The notes under the pieces were generated by a model. That model searched no databases and was not told where the DNA came from. It was given only the letters and a program-made list of their open reading frames with translations. From assembly GCA_945874855.1 (NCBI GenBank), contig CAMCIP010000045.1, positions 1-12,979 of the forward strand: a stretch of DNA of 12,979 bases, read 5' to 3'. How positions within the stretch are numbered: the stretch's first letter is position 1; each line of letters begins with the position of its first letter. Positions 7,433 to 12,979 of the stretch are shown here, piece by piece. A program made the translations under genes and the position numbers. This DNA is from Brevundimonas vancanneytii (GTDB lineage Bacteria; Pseudomonadota; Alphaproteobacteria; Caulobacterales; Caulobacteraceae).

Positions 7433-7458
7433 GAGAGCGCTCCGGGCAGGGGAGCCGA

Positions 7459-8334
7459 TTATCTGGCCCGCCTGCTGTCCGGTTCAACCAGCCAGTCGGC
7501 AATCTCGTTCCACAGCGGCTCCAGGCCTCGGCGGAAGGCCCCCTCATGGCCGATGCGGGCGACGCCATAGTCGGCGGGCCGGCGGACGACCATCTCGCTG
7601 GGTGCCCCCGGATAGACGGCCAGCATGTCGGGACCGGTGCGCGGGTTGGCGATCGGGTCGTCGGTGAAGATCCAGCTGCGGATCGGTGCCGAGACCTCGG
7701 CGAAATGATGGGGTTTGAGCCGCCCGGCCAGGTCTTCGCTGAAATAGCGCGGGCTGTGGCACCAGCGCCGCCAGGGCAGGAACACCCCGCGCGGCAGATC
7801 GGCCCCGCGCCACAGGCCGCCGCCCTTGATGTAGCCGTGCCGGGCCAGGCTGTAGGGGCCGAACCCCCACCAGAAGAACAGCTCCAGCGGATTGTAGCTG
7901 CGATGGTGCTTCATCCAGTAGCCGGACCCGACCGAGATGAAGGCGTGCCGGGCGATGCGGGCGTGATTGTCCATGAAGCCGGCAAAGTGGCCCCCGACGC
8001 TGTGGCCGACGTGAACCAGCGTCAGGCCCGGCGCGGCCTCGGCCAGGGCGTCGAGGACGGCCGGCATGTCCAGTCGGCCCCAGTCGACATAGTCCATCTC
8101 CATTGCGGCCAGGTCAGCGGGCCGCGAGTCGCCGATGCCCCTGAAGTCATAGGTCACGGCCGTCAGTCCGCTTTCGGCCATGTGTCGGGCGAAGCGGTCG
8201 TAGAATCCCTTGGGGAAGCCGGTGCCCGAGCTGATCAGCACGGCGGCGCGCGGCTCGGCGGCCGGAAACAACCGGGCTGCCAGGGGATGGCCGTCCCGGG
8301 CGGTAACCGTCAGATCGCGGGGCGCAGGGCTCAT
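7459..8334 (-). CDS. Alpha/beta-fold hydrolase
   Basis: 291 residues from the ATG at 8334. The alpha/beta-hydrolase layout is clear: an N-terminal TVTARDGHPLAARLF strand pair, an oxyanion region at LISSGTGFPKGFYDRFARHM (33-52), YDFRGIGDS at 62-70, the nucleophile elbow GHSVGGH at 110-116 with S112, a likely acid at D225 or D226 (FTDDPIAN), and H263 (IGHEGAF). The lid region (about 135-200) is rich in Trp, Phe and Tyr, so a hydrophobic substrate is possible. It resembles the group called predicted alpha/beta hydrolase COG4757, by motif recall. A GTG at 8364 would add 10 residues but has no Shine-Dalgarno; AGGACGGA upstream of 8334 is weak but better. Its neighbours are mmcQ (51 bases upstream) and the aldo/keto reductase (26 bases downstream). 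No signal peptide; cytosolic. Confidence 0.9.
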   Translation of the reverse strand: MSPAPRDLTVTARDGHPLAARLFPAAEPRAAVLISSGTGFPKGFYDRFARHMAESGLTAVTYDFRGIGDSRPADLAAMEMDYVDWGRLDMPAVLDALAEAAPGLTLVHVGHSVGGHFAGFMDNHARIARHAFISVGSGYWMKHHRSYNPLELFFWWGFGPYSLARHGYIKGGGLWRGADLPRGVFLPWRRWCHSPRYFSEDLAGRLKPHHFAEVSAPIRSWIFTDDPIANPRTGPDMLAVYPGAPSEMVVRRPADYGVARIGHEGAFRRGLEPLWNEIADWLVEPDSRRAR

Positions 8335-8385
8335 GCCGAAAGTCCGTCCTGTTTGGCAACGCACCTATCGCATGGTGACGCGACG

Positions 8386-8727
8386 TCAGGTCAAGTCGGG
8401 ATGCACCTTCTTCAGGGCGGCCGGCGCGACCTTTTTCCAGCGCGTCTTCAGCTCCGCCGTCAGCCAGTCGGGATCGACCTCGGAGATGCGGATCAGGACA
8501 TAGGCATGGGCGCGGTAGTGGTCGGTCAGGTGGAAGACGGAGGGGTCCATCTCGATCAGCATGTCGCGCCGGTCGATTGTGCCGACGTCCAGGGCCAGGC
8601 TGTCATCCTCGGCCCGCAGGCGGGTGAGGAACTTGTCGGCGATGCGCCAGCAGGGCGCGCCGTAGGCGGTGCCGCGCCCGGCACCGGGCAGGGCCAGAAT
8701 GATGGCTTCCACCTCGTCGGCCGTCAT
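8386..8727 (-). CDS. MmcQ/YjbR-family protein
   Basis: 113 residues, the family's normal size (about 110-120). These small proteins have a CyaY-like/double-wing fold and are often annotated as DNA-binding, though the biochemical role is not settled. Family pattern seen: an N-terminal helix VEAIILALPGA with the conserved LPG followed by a Gly/Ala-Tyr-Gly turn (TAYGAPCWRIADKFLTRL, 20-37), a central strand pair with LALDVGT (44-50), HLTDHYRAHAYVLIRI (66-81), and a C-terminal helix DPDWLTAELKTRWKKVAP (85-102). A very good Shine-Dalgarno GAGGAGG (8732-8738) lies 4 bases before the ATG. The ATG is only 15 bases past the T-tract of the exbD terminator, so transcription must come from readthrough or from a promoter within or upstream of exbD. 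It appears to be the first gene of the minus-strand run 8727-6284. Confidence 0.88.
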   Translation of the reverse strand: MTADEVEAIILALPGAGRGTAYGAPCWRIADKFLTRLRAEDDSLALDVGTIDRRDMLIEMDPSVFHLTDHYRAHAYVLIRISEVDPDWLTAELKTRWKKVAPAALKKVHPDLT

Positions 8728-8742
8728 GGGGCCTCCTCGACG

Positions 8743-8774
8743 AAAAAGGGCCGCTCCTGACAGGAGCGGCCCTT
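8743..8774 (-). terminator. Intrinsic terminator after exbD
   Basis: The minus strand carries a perfect 13-base-pair stem (8762-8774 with 8746-8758; core GGGCCGCTCCT/AGGAGCGGCCC) with a 3-base loop. It runs into a T-tract of five (8747-8743, sharing two bases with the stem). It lies 24 bases past the exbD stop. There is no T-tract on the plus strand, so it acts in the exbD direction. It sits immediately before the mmcQ Shine-Dalgarno. Confidence 0.9.
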
Positions 8775-8798
8775 CAGATTGCCGGAGCGGGCCGGGCC

Positions 8799-9227
<429 letters not shown>

Positions 9228-9371
9228 GCTGGCGTCTCCCTCTGTGGCCCGGCGTCGGAGCGCGGGCGTGCTGAAGCGTTACCGACGGCTTTGGCCGACC
9301 TGCCCGCGCTTGTAAAGCGGTCTCGGTCAGTGATCGGTTCCCCTCGACGGAATACCCGTCTCAGGCGAGCG
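9228..9371. other. Intergenic region between folE stop and exbD start
   Basis: These 144 bases separate two minus-strand genes and should contain the exbD promoter. I see the exbD Shine-Dalgarno at 9236-9242, but no convincing -35/-10 pair, no terminator with a T-tract for folE, and no Fur-box-like palindrome (AT-rich 19-mer) as might be expected if the gene were iron-regulated. That absence is by eye only. Confidence 0.5.
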
Positions 9372-9989
9372 TCATCCCCGCGCGAGGTGCAGGAAACGGT
9401 CCTTCAAAGCGGCGTCGGTCTTGAACACGCCGGTGAAGCGTGTGGTCAGGGTGGTGACGTGGCGATGGTGCACGCCGCGGGTCGTCATGCACTGGTGCTC
9501 GGCGTCGATCAGGATGGCCACGCCGGCGGGGGCGAGGTGGGTCTCGATCGCCTCTGCGATCTGGTTGGTCAGCACTTCCTGGGTTTGCAGGCGCTTCGCG
9601 AAGATCTCGACCACACGGGCCAGCTTGCTGATTCCCACGACCTTTTCGGTGGGAATATAGGCGACGTAGGCCTTGCCGAGGAAGGGCGCCATGTGGTGCT
9701 CACAGTGGCTCTCCACCTCGATGTCGCGCAGCAGGACCATGTCGTCATAGCCCTGCACGTCCTCGAAGGTCCGGCTCAGCTCGACCGCGGGATCGGCGTC
9801 ATAGCCCTCGAACCATTCGGCATAGGCGTCGACCACGCGCTTGGGCGTGTCCTTCAGACCCTCGCGGTCGGGATCGTCACCTGCCCAGGCGAGCAGGGTC
9901 CGCACGGCCCGCAGGGCCTCCTCACGGCTGGGACGGGTCACGGAATCGTTCACGCTCACCAAAGCGGGGGCGACGGGCTTGGAGCTCAT
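9372..9989 (-). CDS. folE: GTP cyclohydrolase I (type IA)
   Basis: 205 residues from the ATG at 9989. The enzyme converts GTP to 7,8-dihydroneopterin triphosphate and formate, the first step of folate/tetrahydropterin synthesis (and of queuosine in many bacteria). The zinc site is complete: C96-E-H98-H99 (VESHCEHHMAPF) and C167 (AEHQCMTTRG). The family blocks DREGLKDTPKRVVDAY (41-56), YVAYIPTEKVVGISKLARVV (108-127), RLQTQEVLTNQIAEAI (133-148) and the C-terminal GVHHRHVTTL (173-182) are all present. E. coli FolE is 222 residues, with a similar core. Start: ATG 9989 (MSSKPVAP) with a weak AAAGA upstream; an in-frame ATG at 10001 (MKEPMSSK) is equally possible. A much longer frame reaching 10697 is only open by chance over cysS. 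It is divergent from cysS; a perfect inverted repeat lies in its leader. Confidence 0.96.
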   Translation of the reverse strand: MSSKPVAPALVSVNDSVTRPSREEALRAVRTLLAWAGDDPDREGLKDTPKRVVDAYAEWFEGYDADPAVELSRTFEDVQGYDDMVLLRDIEVESHCEHHMAPFLGKAYVAYIPTEKVVGISKLARVVEIFAKRLQTQEVLTNQIAEAIETHLAPAGVAILIDAEHQCMTTRGVHHRHVTTLTTRFTGVFKTDAALKDRFLHLARG

Positions 9990-10154
9990 AGGTTCTTTCA
10001 TCAGCGGCCTAGTGGCGCCGGAACGAAGGTTCCGGAATGACGCGTGCCGCTCTCCCTCTCGAAGGGCGCCATCCGGCCTATCGGACGGCGACGCTTGACC
10101 GCTATATGGGCGACCCGCGCCCCCCCGCAAGAAACCTTGGTTCGCCGCAACATT
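9990..10154. promoter_or_regulatory. Divergent intergenic region, folE / cysS
   Basis: These 165 bases hold the promoters of both genes. A possible cysS -10 is GCTATA at 10101-10106 (fits the Caulobacter-type GCTANA pattern), which would give a leader of about 40 bases, but no good -35 is seen 16-18 bases upstream of it. On the minus strand TTGCGG (10130-10125), 17 bases, then ATATAG (10107-10102) is a weak folE candidate. The best-defined structure is the inverted repeat at 10018-10035. Confidence 0.4.
10018..10035. repeat. Perfect inverted repeat in folE leader
   Basis: CCGGAAC-GAAG-GTTCCGG: two 7-base arms around a 4-base spacer, starting 17 bases upstream of the 10001 ATG and 29 bases upstream of the 9989 ATG of folE. 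It could be a small RNA hairpin in the folE 5' leader or a dimeric operator between the divergent promoters. No T-tract follows on either strand, so it is not a terminator. There is no homology evidence for either role. Confidence 0.55.
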
Positions 10155-11564
10155 ATGTCGCTGACGCTTTACGACACCCTGCACCGCGAAAAACGCGTCT
10201 TCGCCCCCCGTAATCCCGAGCGTGTGACCCTCTATGTCTGCGGGCCCACGGTCTATGACTATGCGCACATCGGAAATGCCCGGCCGCCGGTCGTGTTCGA
10301 TGTCCTGGTGCGGCTGCTGCGACGGACCTATGGGGCAGGCAGCGTCGTCTATGCCCGCAACGTCACCGACGTCGACGACAAGATCAATGCCAAGGCGGCC
10401 CGCAAGGGCGTGCCGATCGGCGAGGTCACGGCGCGCTATGAGGCGGCCTATCTGGCGGACATGGCGGCGCTGAACGTCTCCCCGCCCGACCTCGCGCCGC
10501 ACGTCACCGACCATATGGACGCGATCGTGGCCCAGATCGGGGCCATCATGGAGCAGGGCTGCGCCTACGCCGCCGAGGGCCATGTGCTGTTCGACGTGTC
10601 GTCCTATGAAAACTACGGGCGGCTTTCGGGCCGGAACCTGGACGACATGATCATGGGCGCCCGGGTCGAGGTGGCCCCCTACAAGAAGAACCCCCACGAC
10701 TTCGTGCTGTGGAAGCCGTCGAAGGCCGACGAGCCCTCGTGGCCCTCACCCTGGGGCGAGGGGCGGCCGGGGTGGCATATCGAGTGCTCGGCCATGATCG
10801 ACGAAAACCTCGGCCTGCCCATCGACATCCACGGCGGCGGCATCGACCTGGTCTTCCCGCATCATGAGAATGAGATCGCCCAGGGCGTCTGCGCCCACGG
10901 CCATGCCCATGACGCCGGGGCCCATGGGGAATACGCCCGGTACTGGATGCACAACGGCTTTCTGACTGTGGACGCCGAGAAGATGTCCAAGTCGATCGGC
11001 AACGTCCTGTTGCTGCACGATCTGGTTCAGGCCATGCCGGGCGAGGTCGTCCGCTGGGCCCTGCTCAGCGCCCACTATCGCCAGCCACTGGACTGGACAC
11101 AGAGCCTGCTGGACCAGTCGAAGAAGTCGCTGGACCGGCTCTATGGCGCGTTGCATCGCGCCGCGGGTGTGGCGGCGACCGAGAGCGATCCGCCGGAGGA
11201 TTTTCTGGCCTCCATCCAGGACGACCTGAACACGCCTGGAGCCATGGCGACCCTGTTCGCCCTTTCCAGCGAGATCGAGCGCGGCATGACCTCCGGCGAC
11301 CACGCCGCAGTCGGCGCCGCCAAGGGTCGGCTGATCGCGGCGGCGAACCTGCTCGGCGTGCTGCGGTCCGACCCCGCCGGCTGGCTGGAGGGTCAGGTCG
11401 ACGACGACCTGCGCGCCGAGGTGGAGGGCCTGCTGGAAAGGCGGACGGCCGCCCGCGCCGCAAAGGACTGGCCTGAGGCCGACCGTATCCGCGACCGGCT
11501 GAATGTCCTCAACGTCGTCGTCATGGACGGGCCCGACGGCCCGACCTGGCGGATGAAGAACTGA
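10155..11564 (+). CDS. cysS: Cysteinyl-tRNA synthetase
   Basis: 469 residues, normal for class I CysRS (E. coli 461). It attaches cysteine to tRNA-Cys in the cytoplasm. Class I signatures: HIGN at 38-41 (PTVYDYAHIGNAR) and KMSKS at 276-280 (DAEKMSKSIGN). The zinc site that reads the cysteine thiol fits C29 (YVCGPTVYD), C211 (WHIECSAM), H236 and E240 (VFPHHENE). RPGWHIECSAM at 204-214 and IDIHGGGIDLVFPHHENE at 223-240 are near-universal blocks. The C-terminal DALR-like helical region follows KMSKS, ending in the anticodon-binding segment ARAAKDWPEADRIRDRL at about 434-450. Start: ATG 10155 (MSLTLYDTLHREKR) matches the family N-terminus; the frame is open a further 37 codons upstream to 10044 but that part is low-quality coding sequence. 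No clear Shine-Dalgarno precedes 10155. Confidence 0.97.
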   Translation: MSLTLYDTLHREKRVFAPRNPERVTLYVCGPTVYDYAHIGNARPPVVFDVLVRLLRRTYGAGSVVYARNVTDVDDKINAKAARKGVPIGEVTARYEAAYLADMAALNVSPPDLAPHVTDHMDAIVAQIGAIMEQGCAYAAEGHVLFDVSSYENYGRLSGRNLDDMIMGARVEVAPYKKNPHDFVLWKPSKADEPSWPSPWGEGRPGWHIECSAMIDENLGLPIDIHGGGIDLVFPHHENEIAQGVCAHGHAHDAGAHGEYARYWMHNGFLTVDAEKMSKSIGNVLLLHDLVQAMPGEVVRWALLSAHYRQPLDWTQSLLDQSKKSLDRLYGALHRAAGVAATESDPPEDFLASIQDDLNTPGAMATLFALSSEIERGMTSGDHAAVGAAKGRLIAAANLLGVLRSDPAGWLEGQVDDDLRAEVEGLLERRTAARAAKDWPEADRIRDRLNVLNVVVMDGPDGPTWRMKN

Positions 11565-11663
11565 TCGTTCGCCCGCTCCGTGACATGACAAAAAGTTAAG
11601 CCGCCCGCGCGCGGGTGCCCGCTAGGGTGCGCACGGTCCATCGTCCGCCACCCGGAGTCGCTC
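11565..11663 (+). promoter_or_regulatory. Promoter region of the M28 peptidase gene
   Basis: 99 bases between cysS and the peptidase gene. A likely -10 is GCTAGG (11621-11626). The possible -35, TTAAGC (11596-11601), is 19 bases upstream, too far for a confident match. Between them lies a perfect 12-base palindrome (CCCGCGCGCGGG, 11604-11615). GGAG at 11654-11657 is a clear Shine-Dalgarno, 6 bases before the ATG. No intrinsic terminator for cysS is visible. Confidence 0.4.
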
Positions 11664-12979
11664 ATGATCTCTCGTCTTCTCGGCGGCGCCGCCGCCCTGG
11701 CCCTGATTTTCGGTGCCGCCGCTGTCTCCGCGCAGGACTTTTCGGCCCAGCGGCTGTCGGACGGGGTGCGCACCATTTCTGCCGACGAATTCCAGGGCCG
11801 CTACCCGGGCACGGAGGGTGAGCGACTGACGCTCGCCTGGCTCCAGGGCCAGTATGAGGCCATGGGTCTGCAGCCGGGAGGGCCGAACGGCCAATGGCTG
11901 CAGCGGGTGGAGCTGAAACGCTATGCGCCCGAAGGCGTCGCGGTAGTGAGCTGGACCGGCCCCGACGGTCAGGTTCACGCGCTGGAGCCCGGCAAGGACA
12001 TCCTTGTCCGCGCCGCCACCAACGACGGCCGCGCCAGCGTGCAGGGGGCCCCGGTGGCCTTTGCCGGCTACGGCATCGACGCGCCGGAGCGGAACTGGAA
12101 CGACTGGGGCGACCTCGACGTGCGCGGCAAGATCGTCATCGTCATGCCCGGTGAGCCCGACGGCGAGGTGTTCAACGGCCAGTACACCACCCACCACGCC
12201 TCGGCGGCGGCCAAGGCTGACCAGGCCTTCCGGCGCGGAGCGGTCGGCGTGATCATGATGAACCCCGTCGCGTCGACGGACCCCGCCTGGACCCGTGCGG
12301 CTCAGCAGAACGGGCGCACCCGCGGCTATACGCCCGGTGCGGCGGACCTGGAGTTTTCCGGCTCCCTCAACAGGGACACGGCGCATGCCATGGTCACGGC
12401 CGCGGGCCTCGACCATGGCCGGTTCGGCGGCTACGCCTCCGGCACCTTCAAGGCCATGGACCTGACCGGCGTGACGATGAGCGTCCAGACCTCGGAGACG
12501 GTCACCACCCTGGTCACCCACAACCTGCTGGCCAAGATCCCGGGCACCGAGCGGCCGGATGAGGTGATCATCTATTCGGCCCACTGGGACCACGTCGGCA
12601 CCGACGGCGACCATGCCGGCGGTGCGGGGGACCACATCTACAACGGCGCCTGGGACAATGCCTCGGGCACGGTCGGCGTGGTCGAGATGGCCCGGTCGCT
12701 GTCGCGGGAGGCCCCGCCCGAGCGGACCATCGTCTTTGCCCATATGGCGGCCGAGGAGATGGGCCTGCTGGGCGCCTATGCCTATGTCGCCGATCCGGTC
12801 TATCCGCTGGCCAGCACGGTGGCCGACATCAACATCGACATGCTGCCCCTGTCGCCGCCGACCCGTGACGTGGCCATCTTCGGCAAGGGCCAGAATGACC
12901 TCGAGGACCGGCTGGCGGTGCTGGCCGCGGCCGAGGGCCGCTACGTCACCGACGACCGCCAGCCCGAGCAGGGCTTCTA
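11664..12979 (+). CDS. Exported M28-family metallopeptidase with PA-like insert, 3' end cut by window
   Basis: 438 complete codons are visible before the window ends without a stop. Residues 1-23 are an export signal (MISRLLGGAAALALIFGAAA then VSA|QDF). Residues about 110-265 look like a protease-associated (PA) domain inserted before the catalytic part (PVAFAGYGIDAPE, LDVRGKIVIVMPGEP, FRRGAVGVIMMNP). The M28 di-zinc core follows: H307-W-D309-H-V (YSAHWDHVG), bridging D331 (NGAWDNASG), E364-E365 (MAAEEMGLLGA) and D392 (NIDML). The last zinc-ligand histidine lies beyond the edge. M28 enzymes are co-catalytic zinc amino- or carboxypeptidases; here it should act in the periplasm or outside. The N-terminal ISADEFQGRYPGTEGERLTLAWL block (38-60) is typical of this PA-containing bacterial group. 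GGAG lies 6 bases upstream. It is separated from cysS by 99 bases, so it probably has its own promoter. Confidence 0.94.
   Translation, partial: MISRLLGGAAALALIFGAAAVSAQDFSAQRLSDGVRTISADEFQGRYPGTEGERLTLAWLQGQYEAMGLQPGGPNGQWLQRVELKRYAPEGVAVVSWTGPDGQVHALEPGKDILVRAATNDGRASVQGAPVAFAGYGIDAPERNWNDWGDLDVRGKIVIVMPGEPDGEVFNGQYTTHHASAAAKADQAFRRGAVGVIMMNPVASTDPAWTRAAQQNGRTRGYTPGAADLEFSGSLNRDTAHAMVTAAGLDHGRFGGYASGTFKAMDLTGVTMSVQTSETVTTLVTHNLLAKIPGTERPDEVIIYSAHWDHVGTDGDHAGGAGDHIYNGAWDNASGTVGVVEMARSLSREAPPERTIVFAHMAAEEMGLLGAYAYVADPVYPLASTVADINIDMLPLSPPTRDVAIFGKGQNDLEDRLAVLAAAEGRYVTDDRQPEQGF

Noticed and set aside
8335..8364. GTG start extending the alpha/beta hydrolase by 10 residues
   Set aside because: No Shine-Dalgarno precedes it, and the added residues (MRCQTGRTFG) do not resemble the start of the fold.
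7546..8760. 404-codon plus-strand frame over the hydrolase and mmcQ genes
   Set aside because: It crosses two well-supported minus-strand genes and the exbD terminator hairpin; its product shows no recognisable fold.
9990..10697. Long N-terminal extension of the folE frame
   Set aside because: It runs antisense through the conserved N-terminal half of cysS, and FolE family proteins start near the MSSKPVAP position.
11622..12743. 373-codon minus-strand frame opposite the M28 peptidase
   Set aside because: It is the complement of a gene with a signal peptide and full metal-binding motifs; no Shine-Dalgarno or domain supports it.

Overview
The window looks like an ordinary, gene-dense chromosomal stretch of a high-GC alphaproteobacterium. 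Base composition, codon use, short intergenic gaps and gene content (exported M14 and M28 peptidases, MAPEG protein, UbiD decarboxylase, ExbD, MmcQ/YjbR protein) point to Caulobacterales, most likely a Brevundimonas- or Caulobacter-like organism. The order-level call is inference from overall resemblance, not from a marker gene. I see no rRNA, tRNA, CRISPR array, insertion sequence, phage gene or sign of recent transfer.

Layout. Positions 1-5791 hold five minus-strand genes in tight succession, probably one operon, transcribed right to left: a UbiD-family decarboxylase, an unrecognised six-helix membrane protein, an exported M14-type metallocarboxypeptidase, a MAPEG-family membrane protein (4-base start/stop overlap with the peptidase), and pmbA/tldE, which runs off the left edge. 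Divergent from ubiD is a small secreted protein of unknown function (5882-6274). It converges almost end to end with a second minus-strand run: MmcQ/YjbR-like protein (8727), alpha/beta hydrolase (8334), aldo/keto reductase (7432) and a small Xre-type HTH protein (6532-6284). Upstream of that run lies a lone exbD (9227-8799) closed by a clear intrinsic terminator. Next come folE (9989-9372) and, divergent from it, cysS (10155-11564). The right edge is an exported M28-family peptidase with a PA-like insert, cut by the window end.

How the genes work together. FolE starts pterin/folate synthesis and CysS charges tRNA-Cys; both are housekeeping. ExbD belongs to a proton-driven TonB-type motor, but no exbB or tonB is present, so its partners must be elsewhere. 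Two exported metallopeptidases and TldE give the window a proteolysis/peptide-processing flavour. The reductase, hydrolase and HTH protein may form a small metabolic unit, but no substrate can be read from sequence.

I did not find a convincing undescribed system. The points most worth a second look are the uncharacterised membrane protein inside the ubiD-pmbA cluster, the orphan exbD and the strong terminator directly before mmcQ, and the perfect inverted repeat in the folE leader.
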